Of a stretch of 64,000 nucleotides of DNA, positions 40,270 through 50,752 are shown in pieces. Origin of the DNA: DATBLE01 sp036555585 (GTDB lineage Bacteria; Actinomycetota; Thermoleophilia; Gaiellales; Gaiellaceae). The stretch's first letter is position 1; the number at the start of each line of letters is the position of its first letter. The position numbers were made by a program, and so were the translations under genes. The notes under the pieces are model-generated. The model made no database searches, was not told the origin of the DNA, and saw only the letters and a program-made list of their open reading frames with translations. Where the stretch lies: contig DATBLE010000017.1 of NCBI GenBank assembly GCA_036555585.1, forward strand, positions 134,024-198,023, written 5' to 3'.

Positions 40270-40887
40270 ATGCAGCCGATCGTCCTCTCTCGCCGCCGTG
40301 TGCTGCTCGGCGGGTTGCTGCTCGTCGTCGCGCTCCTCGTCGGCGCGCGGTTCGTGATCAGAGCAGGCACGCCGGCGGGCGCCGCCGCGCCGGCCATCGT
40401 CGGCTCGGCCGCGGATCCCGCTTCGGAGTCGGCTCCCGGCTCGTCCACGCCCGCCACGACGCGCCTCGTCGTCTACGTCGTCGGCGCCGTCCATCGGCCG
40501 GGCCTGTACGAGCTGCGGGAGGGCTCCCGCGTCGCGGACGCCGTCGCCCGGGCGGGCGGCACCACGCGCAAGGCCGATCCGGCCGCGCTGAACCTGGCCG
40601 CACCGATCGCCGACGGCGAGCAGGTCCTCGTCCCCGCGCGGCTTCCGCCCGCGGTCGCCGCCGCCCAGGGCGCACCGGTGCCGGGGGCGCCCCCGGGCCC
40701 CATCCAGCTGAGCTCGGCGACCGCCGAGCAGCTCGACTCGCTGCCCGGCATCGGTCCGGCCACGGCACAGAAGATCCTCGACTACCGAGCAGAGCACGGG
40801 GCTTTCCACTCCGTCGACGAGCTCGACGAGGTGCCGGGCATCGGCCCGACGCGCGTCGAACAGCTCCGGGGCCTGGTCGTGCCGTGA
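40270..40887 (+). CDS. comEA: ComEA-type DNA-binding competence protein
   Basis: A 205-residue protein with an N-terminal membrane anchor (residues 11-31), a flexible Ala/Ser/Pro linker, an SLBB domain (LVVYVVGAVHRPGLYELREG) and a C-terminal double helix-hairpin-helix (LDSLPGIGPATAQKILDYRA and LDEVPGIGPTRVEQLRGLVV). ComEA binds incoming double-stranded DNA outside the membrane and passes it to ComEC, which is encoded next with a GTGA overlap. This pair suggests the organism may take up DNA; no pilus genes are in this window. Confidence 0.92.
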   Translation: MQPIVLSRRRVLLGGLLLVVALLVGARFVIRAGTPAGAAAPAIVGSAADPASESAPGSSTPATTRLVVYVVGAVHRPGLYELREGSRVADAVARAGGTTRKADPAALNLAAPIADGEQVLVPARLPPAVAAAQGAPVPGAPPGPIQLSSATAEQLDSLPGIGPATAQKILDYRAEHGAFHSVDELDEVPGIGPTRVEQLRGLVVP

Positions 40888-42383
40888 GCGCCGAAGCAGC
40901 ACGAGTACGTCGTGCGCTTCCGGCCGGCGGCCGCCTGCTGCTCGCGTATCCGTACGTGCTCGCGGGTTGCGCCTGTCTCGGCCTCGCCGCTGCGAATGCC
41001 GGGAGGGTGGGCAGCTCGGGAGCCGTGCTCGCGGCCGCCGCTGCCGGGCTCGCGGCGCTCTGCGGCGACACGCGCGCCAGGGTCGGAGCGCTGGCGCTCG
41101 CGCTCCTGTTCGCGGGCTGGTGGTGGGGAAGCGCGCGCCTCGACGCCCTCGACTCGAGCGTACTCGTCGCACATGTCGGCGAAGCCGAGCCGACGTCGCT
41201 GGTCGTCACCGGGCCTCCACGGAACAACGGCTTCGAGCTGCGTGTGCCGGCCCGCGTCGCTCGGTTCGGACGGCTGGAGGCCGGCGAGCCCGTGCTGCTC
41301 GAGCTTCCCGTCGGCCGGTCGCCGCCCCAGGGCGCGATCCTGGCCCTCGACGTGCGGCTGAAATTGCCGCGCCCGCCGTCGGACGGCTTCGACGAGCGCA
41401 CCTGGCTCCGGCGGCACGGCGTCCACGTCGTCGCCGTGGGCAAGGAGTGGCGGATCGTCGGCCACCGCAGCGGCCTCGGCGGCTATGCCGATCGCGTCAG
41501 GGCATGGCTTGCGCGGTCGCTCGCGCCCGGCCTGACGGGAGAGCGGCGGGCGGTCCTCGAAGGCATCGTGCTCGGGGAGGACGAGGGCCTGTCGCCGGAG
41601 CTCCGGAACGCGTTCCGGGCGTCGGGTCTCTACCACCTGCTGGCGGTCAGCGGCCAGAACGTGATCTTCGTCGCGGTGGGCGTGCTCGGGCTGGCGTGGA
41701 TCGTCGGCCTGCCACGCTGGCTCGGCGAGCTGGCGGCGCTTGCCGGGATCGCCTCCTACGTGCTCGCAGTCGGCGCCCAGCCGTCCGTGATCCGGGCGGG
41801 GATCGCGGGCGCCCTCGGCTCGATCGCCTGGCTGGCGGCGCGGCAGCGCGACCGCTGGCACTTCCTGCTCGTCGGCGCGCTCGTCCTGCTCGCCTGGAAC
41901 CCGTACACGCTGCTCGACGCGGGGTTCGAGCTGTCGTTCGCCGCCGTCGTATCCATCTTCGTCGCTCTGCCACGGGCCCAGCGGCTCCTCGACGGCTACC
42001 CGGTGCCGAAGCGGGCCGGTGAAGCCGTGGCCGTCTCGGTCGCCTGCGGGCTTGCGACCGCACCCGTGCTCTGGCTCCAGTTCGGCCAGATCCCGCTCTA
42101 CTCCGTGCCGGCGAACGCGCTCGCCGCCCCGGTGGCGGCCCCGCTGCTCGGGCTCTCGTTCGCGGCTGCGCTGGCCGATGCGATCTCGCCTGCCGTCGCG
42201 GCGCTGATCGCCTCCGCGAACGGCGTGCTCGCCGCCTATCTCGCCTGGTGCGCACGGCTCGTCGCCGGCTTGCCGGGCGCGGTCGTCTCGTCGAACGCGG
42301 GGCTCGGCGCGCTCCTCCTGATCGGATCGTCGATCGCGATCCTCGCCGTCGGCGGCGCGGATCGGCACCGGCGGAGGCCGTGA
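40884..42383 (+). CDS. comEC: ComEC/Rec2 competence channel, short form
   Basis: A 499-residue membrane protein. After two or three N-terminal helices there is a soluble OB-like DUF4131 region (SLVVTGPPRNNGFELRVPAR), then the competence domain with RASGLYHLLAVSGQNVIFVA, WNPYTLLDAGFELSFAAVVSI and further helices to the end. The usual C-terminal metallo-beta-lactamase-like nuclease domain (about 250 residues) is absent: the ORF ends just after the last helix with GADRHRRRP. It forms the inner-membrane channel for single-stranded DNA; degradation of the other strand would need a separate enzyme. Confidence 0.9.
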   Translation: MSAEAARVRRALPAGGRLLLAYPYVLAGCACLGLAAANAGRVGSSGAVLAAAAAGLAALCGDTRARVGALALALLFAGWWWGSARLDALDSSVLVAHVGEAEPTSLVVTGPPRNNGFELRVPARVARFGRLEAGEPVLLELPVGRSPPQGAILALDVRLKLPRPPSDGFDERTWLRRHGVHVVAVGKEWRIVGHRSGLGGYADRVRAWLARSLAPGLTGERRAVLEGIVLGEDEGLSPELRNAFRASGLYHLLAVSGQNVIFVAVGVLGLAWIVGLPRWLGELAALAGIASYVLAVGAQPSVIRAGIAGALGSIAWLAARQRDRWHFLLVGALVLLAWNPYTLLDAGFELSFAAVVSIFVALPRAQRLLDGYPVPKRAGEAVAVSVACGLATAPVLWLQFGQIPLYSVPANALAAPVAAPLLGLSFAAALADAISPAVAALIASANGVLAAYLAWCARLVAGLPGAVVSSNAGLGALLLIGSSIAILAVGGADRHRRRP

Positions 42384-42384
42384 C

Positions 42385-42390
42385 TATGCT
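42385..42390 (+). promoter_or_regulatory. -10 box TATGCT of holA
   Basis: TANNNT hexamer 8 nt before GTG 42399; favours that codon over the TTG at 42390, which overlaps the box. Confidence 0.5.
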
Positions 42391-42398
42391 TGCCCCGC

Positions 42399-43364
42399 GT
42401 GGCGGACGAGCTGAAGGCCGCATACCTGCTCACGGGCAGCGACCGTCCGAAGATCGAGCGCGCCCTCCGCCGGCTGCGCGACCGCTTCGGCGAAGACTCT
42501 GTCGAGCGGCTCTCCGCCCAGGACGCGTCCGGCGAGGACGCGGTTGCCGCCTGCAACGCGATGGGCCTCTTCGCGACGGGACGGCTCGTGCTGGTCGACG
42601 GGGTCGAACGCTGGAAGGCGGCCGACGCGAAGGCCGTCGCCGACTATCTCGCCGCACCGGCGCCGGATACGGTGCTGGCGCTCGTCGGCGAGGATGTCCG
42701 CAAGGACTCGCCGCTCGCGAAGGCGTGCGCGAAGGCCGGCGCGGTCCTCGCCTACGAGGTCTCGAAGCGAGAGCTGCCGAAGTGGGTCGTCGAGCAGTTC
42801 GCACGCCACGGCGTCCGCGTCTCGGTCGAGGCTGCTCGCGCGCTGGTCGAGCTGGCCGGGGAGAACCCGCACGAGCTGTCGGCCGAGATCGACAAGCTTT
42901 CGCTCTGGGCCGGAGCGGACGAGGTCGGCGAGGGCGAGATCGAGCGGCTGGTCGCCGCCCGTGCTGAGGTGCCGCCGTTTACGCTGACCGATGCGTGGGG
43001 CAGGCGCGACGTCGCCGGCGTGCTCGCCGCCACCGAGTCGATCCTCGAGCGCTCGAGCAGGACCGGCGAGGTGCACATGCTCGTCGGCCGGCTGGTCGCG
43101 CACGTCCGGCGTGTGCAGGCGTGCCAGCGCCTCGACGCGGAGGGAGCGACGGCACGCGATACCGCCGCCGCCCTGAAGATGCATCCGTTCGCCGCGGAGA
43201 AGGCGATCGGGCAGGCACGCAACTTCTCGGTCGAGGAGCTGCGCGAGGCGATCGTCAGGCTCGCGCTGCTCGACCACGCGGTCAAGGGCGGAAGCCGGCT
43301 CCCCGCCGAGCTCGAGCTGGAGCGGACGCTGGTCGCGATCACGCGGACCGCCGAAGCCGCGTGA
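42399..43364 (+). CDS. holA: DNA polymerase III delta subunit
   Basis: A 321-residue clamp-loader subunit. The AAA-like N-terminal fold (AAYLLTGSDRPKIERALRRL), the strand-turn DTVLALVGEDVRKDSPLAKA, the NPHELSAEIDKLSLWAG segment and the C-terminal collar domain (LVGRLVAHVRRVQACQRLDA, then MHPFAAEKAIGQARNF) follow the bacterial delta pattern. It opens the beta sliding clamp. It follows comEC by 15 bp, the common comEC-holA order, but has its own leaderless-type promoter. Confidence 0.92.
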   Translation: MADELKAAYLLTGSDRPKIERALRRLRDRFGEDSVERLSAQDASGEDAVAACNAMGLFATGRLVLVDGVERWKAADAKAVADYLAAPAPDTVLALVGEDVRKDSPLAKACAKAGAVLAYEVSKRELPKWVVEQFARHGVRVSVEAARALVELAGENPHELSAEIDKLSLWAGADEVGEGEIERLVAARAEVPPFTLTDAWGRRDVAGVLAATESILERSSRTGEVHMLVGRLVAHVRRVQACQRLDAEGATARDTAAALKMHPFAAEKAIGQARNFSVEELREAIVRLALLDHAVKGGSRLPAELELERTLVAITRTAEAA

Positions 43365-43436
43365 CCGCCCCGCCCGAGCCGATCGGCCCGGCCGGACACC
43401 AGGCTCGTCGCGGCGACTCTTCCGGCGGGAGCGACT

Positions 43437-43910
43437 CTAGAGCGTCTTCGACATGAAGACCGCGCGCTCGGAATAGCCGAGCGAGCGGTACAGCGACCGG
43501 GCGATGTCGTTGCCGCCGAGGACGGTCAGGCCGAGGTCCGAGATGCCGCGCGCTCGGGCCTCGTCTTCGAAGAGCAGCATCGCCTCTCGACCGAGTCCGC
43601 GGCCGCGGTGCTCCGGGTCGATCGCGATCGAGTAGACATAGAGCATCCTCTGGCCGCCGTCGCCCTCGCGCTCGGCGATCCAGAGGTCGCCGACGCGGGC
43701 GCCGGCAGCGTCCTCGACCGCGAAGATCTCGTTGCCGGGCGCGAGCTGTCCTTCGGGGAAGAGGCGAGCCCAGTCGGCCTCCGTCTTCGTCGCCGCCTGC
43801 TGCGGGGTGAGCCCTGCTTGCGCGACCAGCTCGGACTCGTACGCGGCGCGCGTGTGCTCGACGTACGCCGGTAGCTCCTCGTCCCGCAGCCGCCGGAGGC
43901 GGAGAGCCAC
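43437..43910 (-). CDS. GNAT family N-acetyltransferase
   Basis: A 157-residue acetyltransferase. It contains the acetyl-CoA-binding segment YVYSIAIDPEHRGRGLGREAM (R/Q-x-x-G-x-G/A loop) and the C-terminal LGLTVLGGNDIARSLYRSLGY typical of RimI-like enzymes. The target is unknown. GTG at 43910 is preferred because the fold starts there and the rpsT stop is 10 bp upstream; it probably shares the rpsT transcript. Confidence 0.85.
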   Translation of the reverse strand: MALRLRRLRDEELPAYVEHTRAAYESELVAQAGLTPQQAATKTEADWARLFPEGQLAPGNEIFAVEDAAGARVGDLWIAEREGDGGQRMLYVYSIAIDPEHRGRGLGREAMLLFEDEARARGISDLGLTVLGGNDIARSLYRSLGYSERAVFMSKTL

Positions 43911-43920
43911 GGACGAAGAA

Positions 43921-44187
43921 CTAGGACGCCGCGCCGGCGACGAGCCGGGCGGCCTGCGCCTTCTTGCGGGCAGCGGTGTTCGCATGCAGGGCGCCCTTCG
44001 AGGCCGCCCGGTCGACCCAGCGGACGAGCGACCGGTGCTCGGCCGCGATCACGTCAGCGTCGCCGGCCTCGACCGCAGCCTGGAGCCGCTTCGTCAGCGT
44101 CTTGACGGTCGAACGGTAGCGGATGTTCTCCGCTCGCTGACGCTCGGCCACCCGGACGCGCTTCTCCTGCTGCTTGATGTTCGGCAC
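43921..44187 (-). CDS. rpsT: 30S ribosomal protein S20
   Basis: An 88-residue basic helical protein starting VPNIKQQEKRVRVAERQRAE and ending RKKAQAARLVAGAAS, with the conserved SKGALHANTAARKK segment that contacts 16S rRNA. It starts with GTG. A terminator-like hairpin with TTTT lies 23 nt upstream in the leader and may be involved in autoregulation. It is divergent from murJ. Confidence 0.95.
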   Translation of the reverse strand: MPNIKQQEKRVRVAERQRAENIRYRSTVKTLTKRLQAAVEAGDADVIAAEHRSLVRWVDRAASKGALHANTAARKKAQAARLVAGAAS

Positions 44188-44210
44188 TCGGTCCTGACGT
44201 CGGATTGCGT

Positions 44211-44232
44211 GAAAACGCCCGCGCGTGCGGGC
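44211..44232 (-). promoter_or_regulatory. Terminator-like hairpin in rpsT leader
   Basis: Minus strand: a 6-bp GC stem (44232-44227 with 44222-44217), 4-nt loop, then GTTTTC. It lies upstream of the gene, not downstream, so it suggests attenuation or feedback control of S20. Confidence 0.5.
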
Positions 44233-44327
44233 CAGACGATGGTAGCAACAGGCGCGCGGATGCGAGGCTGCGTCGCGGTGTTCCGAAACGCCACGTGGGC
44301 GGCCGGGTCGGCAACAGGCGCGCTCCC

Positions 44328-44333
44328 TATCCT
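44328..44333 (+). promoter_or_regulatory. -10 box TATCCT of murJ
   Basis: TANNNT hexamer 8 nt before ATG 44342 and only 2 nt before GTG 44336; favours the ATG as start of a leaderless mRNA. Confidence 0.5.
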
Positions 44334-44341
44334 CAGTGGCG

Positions 44342-46027
44342 ATGAGCGACGACGCCGAGCGCAAGGGTGACGGCGGAGCCGTCGACCTCGGCGCGAGGCG
44401 CGGTGGGGACGACGCAGGGGGCGGGGGCCTGATCGAGGGCGCCGCCCCGCCGAACCCCGAGCCGCTTCCCACCGGCGGCGCCCAGCACCGCCGACGGCTC
44501 GCCTACTCGACCGTGGTCTTCGCCGGGGCCACCGGTCTGTCCCGCGTCGTCGGCCTCGTCCGCGAGTCGGTCGTCCGCTACTACTTCGGCACCGTCGGCC
44601 CGATCAACGCGTTCGAGGTCGCGTTCCTCGTCCCCAACACCGTCCGCGCCCTGGTTGCCGACGCCGCGCTCTCGTCGGCGTTCGTCCCCGTCTTCAGCGA
44701 GCTGCTGGAGAAGGGCGAGCGCAAGCGCGCGTGGCGCGTCGCCTCCAGCCTCTTCTGGCTGATCATGCTCGGCCTCGGCGGCCTGACCGCGCTCTTCATC
44801 GTGATCGCGCCGTGGGTGATGGACATCTTCGGCTACTCGGGCGTCGCGGTCGGCCTGTCGCGGGTGCTCTTCCCGATCGTGCTGATCCTCGGGCTGACGG
44901 GGATCGTCGTCGGGATCCTGAACAGCTACGAGCACTTCTCGGTGCCGGCGCTCTCCCCGGTGCTCTGGAACGTGGCGATCATCGTCGGGCTGGTGATCGG
45001 CGTGCCGCGCGCCGACTCGATCGACGCGGAGCTGTACGTCTACGCGTTCTCGATCCTGATCGCCACGGTCCTCCAGTTCCTGCTGCCGCTGCCCTGGCTG
45101 CGCGGCCGTGACGACCGGCTGCACGTCGTCGTCGACTGGCGCGACCCGGCCGTCGCCCGCACCTTCAAGCTGATGATCCCGATCACGCTCGGGCTCGGGC
45201 TGATCAACTTCAACGCGTTCATCGACACGATCTTCGCGGCGCGGCTGCTAGACAAGTACCAGGCGCCGAGCTCGATCAACGCGGCGTTCCGCCTGTACAT
45301 CTTTCCGCAGGGGATGTTCTCGGTCGCGGTGGCGACCGTTCTCTTCCCCTCGCTCTCGCGGCTGGCGACGAGGCGTGACCTGGACGGCTTCCGCTCCATG
45401 GTCACCGGGGGCATTCGCCAGATCGCGTTCCTGTTGATCCCGGCGAGCGTGATCTGCGCCGTGCTGGCCGAGCCGATCGTGCGGATCGTCTACCAGCGAG
45501 GCGACTTCACGCCGTCCCAGACGACGGTGGTGGCCGCCTGCCTCGCCGCCTTCTCGCTCGGTCTCGCGTTCAACGGCGCGATGCTGATGCTGAACCGCGC
45601 CTTCTTCTCCCTCCAGGCCGCCTGGGTTCCCACGGCGGTCGCCCTCGCCACCCTGGGGCTGAACGCCGCGCTCGACGCCGCCTTCTACCGGTTCGGGATC
45701 TGGGGGATCCCGCTCTCGACCTCGGTCGTGAACATCGTCGGGTCGTTCGTGCTGCTCGTCCTGCTGCGCCGCCGGCTCGGGCGCCTCGACGTCAACCGGA
45801 CCATCGGCTCGGTCGTCCGGATCAGCCTCGCGTCGGTCGTGCTGGCCGGCGTCGCCTACGGCGTCTGGTGGCCGCTCGACCACGAGCTCGGCCGGCGATT
45901 CGTCGCCCAGCTGGTCTCGCTCGGCCTCGCGCTCGCCGCCGGCGGCGCCGTCTATCTCCTCGCCTGCCGGCTGCTGCGGGTCGACGAGCTCAACACGCTG
46001 CGGCTCCTGCGCCGGCGCAGGACGTGA
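44342..46027 (+). CDS. murJ: Lipid II flippase MurJ/MviN
   Basis: A 561-residue membrane protein of the MOP superfamily with about 14 hydrophobic segments. After a charged 50-residue cytoplasmic N-terminus come the family motifs FAGATGLSRVVGLVRESVVRYYFG and VADAALSSAFVPVFSELLE, then RTFKLMIPITLGLGLINFNA and LYIFPQGMFSVAVATVLFPSL. It moves lipid II across the membrane for peptidoglycan synthesis. It overlaps the downstream acetyltransferase start (GTGA). Confidence 0.93.
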   Translation: MSDDAERKGDGGAVDLGARRGGDDAGGGGLIEGAAPPNPEPLPTGGAQHRRRLAYSTVVFAGATGLSRVVGLVRESVVRYYFGTVGPINAFEVAFLVPNTVRALVADAALSSAFVPVFSELLEKGERKRAWRVASSLFWLIMLGLGGLTALFIVIAPWVMDIFGYSGVAVGLSRVLFPIVLILGLTGIVVGILNSYEHFSVPALSPVLWNVAIIVGLVIGVPRADSIDAELYVYAFSILIATVLQFLLPLPWLRGRDDRLHVVVDWRDPAVARTFKLMIPITLGLGLINFNAFIDTIFAARLLDKYQAPSSINAAFRLYIFPQGMFSVAVATVLFPSLSRLATRRDLDGFRSMVTGGIRQIAFLLIPASVICAVLAEPIVRIVYQRGDFTPSQTTVVAACLAAFSLGLAFNGAMLMLNRAFFSLQAAWVPTAVALATLGLNAALDAAFYRFGIWGIPLSTSVVNIVGSFVLLVLLRRRLGRLDVNRTIGSVVRISLASVVLAGVAYGVWWPLDHELGRRFVAQLVSLGLALAAGGAVYLLACRLLRVDELNTLRLLRRRRT

Positions 46028-46527
46028 CGATCGGCTTCCGGCCGTTGACCGAGAGCGACGTGTCGCTCGTCGAGCGGTGGCTGCGCGAGGAACACGTCGC
46101 GCTCTGGTGGCGGGAGCCGGTCGAGGAGGCGATCGAGAAGCGGGTCGCCGGGATCGAGGGCCTGCGGCCGACCCGCCAGTTCGTGATCGCGGTCGACGGG
46201 CGGCCGGCCGGGATGATCCAGACCTACCTGGTCTCGGACCACCCCGACTGGGACGCGGTCGTCCGGGTGGGCGAGGGCGTCGCCGGAGTCGACCTGATGA
46301 TCGGCGAGCCGGACCTGGTCGGCGCCGGCCTCGGCCCGCAGGTGCTCTGCGCGTTCGTCCGCGACGTCGTCTTCGCCGACCCTTCCGTCCAGACGGTCGT
46401 CGCCACCGTCGTGGAAGCGAACCGCCGCTCGTGGCGCGCGTTCGAGAAGGCCGGCTTCCGGCACGTCCGTGACGTCGAAGAGGACGGCCTTCCGCACAGG
46501 CTGATGCGCCTCGATCGCCCCGTTTGA
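46024..46527 (+). CDS. GNAT acetyltransferase, AAC(6')-like
   Basis: A 167-residue protein of the aminoglycoside 6'-acetyltransferase/IucB-type GNAT group: FRPLTESDVSLVERWLREEH, ALWWREPVEEA, a dimerising core GVDLMIGEPDLVGAGLGPQVL (acetyl-CoA loop) and the ending VVATVVEANRRSWRAFEKAGFRHV broken into typical strands and helices. Coupled to murJ by a GTGA overlap. The substrate is unknown; many chromosomal members acetylate siderophores or other amines rather than antibiotics. Confidence 0.82.
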   Translation: MTIGFRPLTESDVSLVERWLREEHVALWWREPVEEAIEKRVAGIEGLRPTRQFVIAVDGRPAGMIQTYLVSDHPDWDAVVRVGEGVAGVDLMIGEPDLVGAGLGPQVLCAFVRDVVFADPSVQTVVATVVEANRRSWRAFEKAGFRHVRDVEEDGLPHRLMRLDRPV

Positions 46528-46536
46528 TCGCGCCGC

Positions 46537-46542
46537 TACGCT
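46537..46542 (+). promoter_or_regulatory. -10 box TACGCT of lepA
   Basis: TANNNT hexamer 10 nt before the ATG at 46553. Confidence 0.4.
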
Positions 46543-46552
46543 CAGTCGGCAC

Positions 46553-48340
<1,788 letters not shown>

Positions 48341-48342
48341 GC

Positions 48343-48519
48343 GTGGCGCTGGAGCTGCGCGAGGCGTGCGAGCGATGCGGGTCGGCGCTGGCGCCGGATG
48401 GCCCGGCGACGATCTGCTCGTACGAATGCACCTTCTGCGTCGACTGTGCGGCGGCGATGGAGGACGTGTGCCCGAACTGCGGCGGCGAGCTGGTCGCCCG
48501 GCCCCGGAGGCGAGCATGA
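48343..48519 (+). CDS. DUF1272 zinc-ribbon-like small protein
   Basis: A 58-residue protein with seven cysteines: CERCG, ICSYECTFCVDCA and CPNCGGELV, matching DUF1272. The cysteine pairs indicate two zinc-binding knuckles. The GTG start lies 2 bp after the lepA stop, with GGAGAGGAG overlapping the lepA end; the stop overlaps the hemW ATG. Function unknown. Confidence 0.85.
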   Translation: MALELREACERCGSALAPDGPATICSYECTFCVDCAAAMEDVCPNCGGELVARPRRRA

Positions 48520-49649
48520 GGGGCTCCGTTCGGCACCTCTACGTCCATCTGCCGTTCTGTGCCCACCGCTGCGGCTACTGCGAATTCGTGACCGCCGTCG
48601 GGCGCGAGGACCAGCACGAGGCGTACGTCGACGCGCTCCTCGCCGAGCTCGAGCTGGAGCGGCACGTCCTGGCGCCTCGGGTGGAGACGATCTTCCTCGG
48701 CGGCGGGACCCCCACCTTCACGGAGCCTTTGGCGCTCGAGCGGCTGCTCGCCGCGCTTCCGGATGCCGGCGAAGTGACGGTCGAGGCCAATCCGGAGACC
48801 GTGACGCCGTCCCTGGCCCGGCTTCTGTGGCGAAACCGTGTCAACCGTGTGTCGATCGGCGCGCAAAGCTTCCAGCCGCGGCTTCTCTCCGTCCTGGAGC
48901 GTCGCGCGCAGCCCGGGGACGTCCGCCGCGCGGTGTACGTTCTCCGTGATGCCGGATTCGACAACATCTCGCTCGACCTCGTCTACGGCATCCCCGGCCA
49001 GAGCGCCACCGACCTCGACGCCGACCTCGCCGAGGCGCTCGCGCTCGAGCCCGAGCACGTGTCGTGCTACGAGCTGGAGGCCAAGCCGGGCACGCGCTTC
49101 ACCCACGCGCACGGAGTCGAGCTGGAGCGCCAGGCCGAGTCGATGGAGTCCTACTTCGAGCGGGTGGTCGCGGCGCTGAGCGGCGCGGGCTACCGCTGGT
49201 ACGAGACGGCGAGCTTCTGCCGGGCCACCGGTGTCGGCAACGGAGCCGGGCGCGATCTCCGGGCGCGCCACAACCTCGCGTACTGGCTCGGACGGGACTA
49301 CCTCGGCATCGGGATCGGCGCGGTCTCGACAATCGACGCGGTGCGCCGGCGGAACGCGCCGCGCCTGCGCGATTACCTCGGGGCGCTTGCCGCCGGCATC
49401 GAGCCTCCGCGCGAGCTCGAGCCGCTCGATGCCGCCACCCGCGTTCGCGAGCGCGTCATGCTCGGCCTGCGGCTGGACGAGCCGCTGCTGCTGGCGGAGC
49501 TCGATGCCGCGGTCGACCGCGAGGCGCTCGAGCGGCTCGAGCAGCTCGGCCTGGTGGCGCGAAGCGGCCTGAACGGGCGGGAGACGCTCGCGCTCACCGA
49601 ACGCGGCCGGTACCTCGGCGGCGGCGTGACCGCGGCCCTGCTCGCGTAG
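48516..49649 (+). CDS. hemW: Heme chaperone HemW (radical SAM, formerly HemN-like)
   Basis: A 377-residue radical SAM protein. The first motif is YVHLPFCAHRCGYCEF, where the three Cys (CxxxCxxC) are followed by a fourth position typical of HemW; then FLGGGTPTF, VEANPET and VSIGAQSFQPRLL. The C-terminal HemN_C domain ends with TERGRYLGGGVTAAL. True HemN has an extra N-terminal extension, missing here, so HemW (heme delivery to respiratory enzymes) is more likely. ATGA overlap with DUF1272. Confidence 0.9.
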   Translation: MRGSVRHLYVHLPFCAHRCGYCEFVTAVGREDQHEAYVDALLAELELERHVLAPRVETIFLGGGTPTFTEPLALERLLAALPDAGEVTVEANPETVTPSLARLLWRNRVNRVSIGAQSFQPRLLSVLERRAQPGDVRRAVYVLRDAGFDNISLDLVYGIPGQSATDLDADLAEALALEPEHVSCYELEAKPGTRFTHAHGVELERQAESMESYFERVVAALSGAGYRWYETASFCRATGVGNGAGRDLRARHNLAYWLGRDYLGIGIGAVSTIDAVRRRNAPRLRDYLGALAAGIEPPRELEPLDAATRVRERVMLGLRLDEPLLLAELDAAVDREALERLEQLGLVARSGLNGRETLALTERGRYLGGGVTAALLA

Positions 49650-49666
49650 CATTTCCCTGCACAGGC

Positions 49667-50701
49667 GTGCTTGCAGCCCCGGACCTCACCCAGCGGCAGC
49701 GGGAGATCCTCGTCCAGGTCGTCGAGGAGTACGTCGCCACGGGCCAGCCGGTGGGCTCGAAGCACCTCGTCGAGCGGACCGGCATGCGCGTCTCGTCGGC
49801 GACCGTGCGCAACGAGCTCGCCGAGCTCGAGCGGCTCGGCCTGCTCACGCATCCGCACACCTCCGCGGGCCGCGTCCCCACCGATCGCGGCTACCGGTTC
49901 TACGTCGACCGCCTGCTCGAGCGTCCGGCCTCGCGTCCGCCGACGTTTCCCCTCGACCTGACCGAGGCGCGCAACGAGGTCGAGTCTGCGTTGCAGGCGA
50001 CCACCGAGATGCTCTCCCAGGTCACACGCCTGATCGCGCTCGTGTCGGCGCCGCCGCTCCAGACCGCGACCGTGCGGCACGTCGAGGTGCTGCTGCTCCA
50101 GCCCCAGGTCGTGATGGTGGTGGTGATCACGTCGAGCGGCGGTGTCACCAAGCGCGTCTACGCGTTCGACATGCCCGTCGACCCCGGCCTCGTCCACTGG
50201 GCCGCCCAGTACCTGAACGACCAGGTCGTCGGGCTCTCGCTGGGCAGCGGCCAGCTCCGCCGCCGCCTCGCGGATCCCACGCTGCCGGTCGCCGAGTCGG
50301 CGTTCCTCCAGGTGGTCGAGTCGGCCTTCACCGACGCCGAGGACGACGAGCAGCGCGTGTACGTCGGCGGCGCGGCCGGGCTGCTGGACGACGTCCGTGA
50401 CGACGAGCTAGGCTCGTACCGCTCGCTGATCGACCTGCTCGAGCGGCGCCGGGTCCTGCTCGACATGCTCGCCGAGGCGCTCGACCCGCGCCGGCCGTTC
50501 GTCCGGGTCGGCGACGAGCTCGCCACTCCCGGTCTGCGCGACCTCGCGCTCGTCGGCGCCGCCTACGGCATCGCGAACCGGACGCTCGGCGCGGTCAGCC
50601 TGATCGGGCCCTCGCGCATGGACTACGACAAGGCGATCCGCACGGTCCGCTCGGCCGCCACCGAGCTCTCGCGGTTCGCAGAGGTGATCTACGGCGAGTA
50701 G
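49667..50701 (+). CDS. hrcA: Heat-inducible transcription repressor HrcA
   Basis: A 344-residue repressor. The N-terminal winged helix contains LTQRQREILVQVVEEYVATG and VSSATVRNELAELERLGLL, followed by HTSAGRVPTDRGYRFYVDRL. The GAF-like middle and the C-terminal GAVSLIGPSRMDYDKAIRTV match HrcA. It normally represses groE/dnaK through CIRCE; no CIRCE copy was seen in this window. It is followed by dnaJ, the usual order. GTG start, 17 bp after hemW. Confidence 0.95.
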   Translation: MLAAPDLTQRQREILVQVVEEYVATGQPVGSKHLVERTGMRVSSATVRNELAELERLGLLTHPHTSAGRVPTDRGYRFYVDRLLERPASRPPTFPLDLTEARNEVESALQATTEMLSQVTRLIALVSAPPLQTATVRHVEVLLLQPQVVMVVVITSSGGVTKRVYAFDMPVDPGLVHWAAQYLNDQVVGLSLGSGQLRRRLADPTLPVAESAFLQVVESAFTDAEDDEQRVYVGGAAGLLDDVRDDELGSYRSLIDLLERRRVLLDMLAEALDPRRPFVRVGDELATPGLRDLALVGAAYGIANRTLGAVSLIGPSRMDYDKAIRTVRSAATELSRFAEVIYGE

Positions 50702-50739
50702 CCGCTTCGCGGGTGTCGGTCGACTGCTGACGCCGGGGC

Positions 50740-50745
50740 TACGCT
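50740..50745 (+). promoter_or_regulatory. -10 box TACGCT of dnaJ
   Basis: TANNNT hexamer 7 nt before the ATG at 50753; dnaJ may be transcribed separately as well as from hrcA. Confidence 0.45.
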
Positions 50746-50752
50746 TTCCCCG

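Noticed and set aside
43365..43436. Terminator between holA and the GNAT gene
   Set aside because: Only a loopless GCCGATCGGC palindrome and weak repeats are present; no convincing stem-loop.
44336..44341. GTG 44336 as murJ start
   Set aside because: It lies 2 nt after the -10 box; ATG 44342 has leaderless spacing of 8 nt.
49630..49670. CIRCE operator before hrcA
   Set aside because: The gap is 17 bp and contains no TTAGCACTC/GAGTGCTAA-like inverted repeat.
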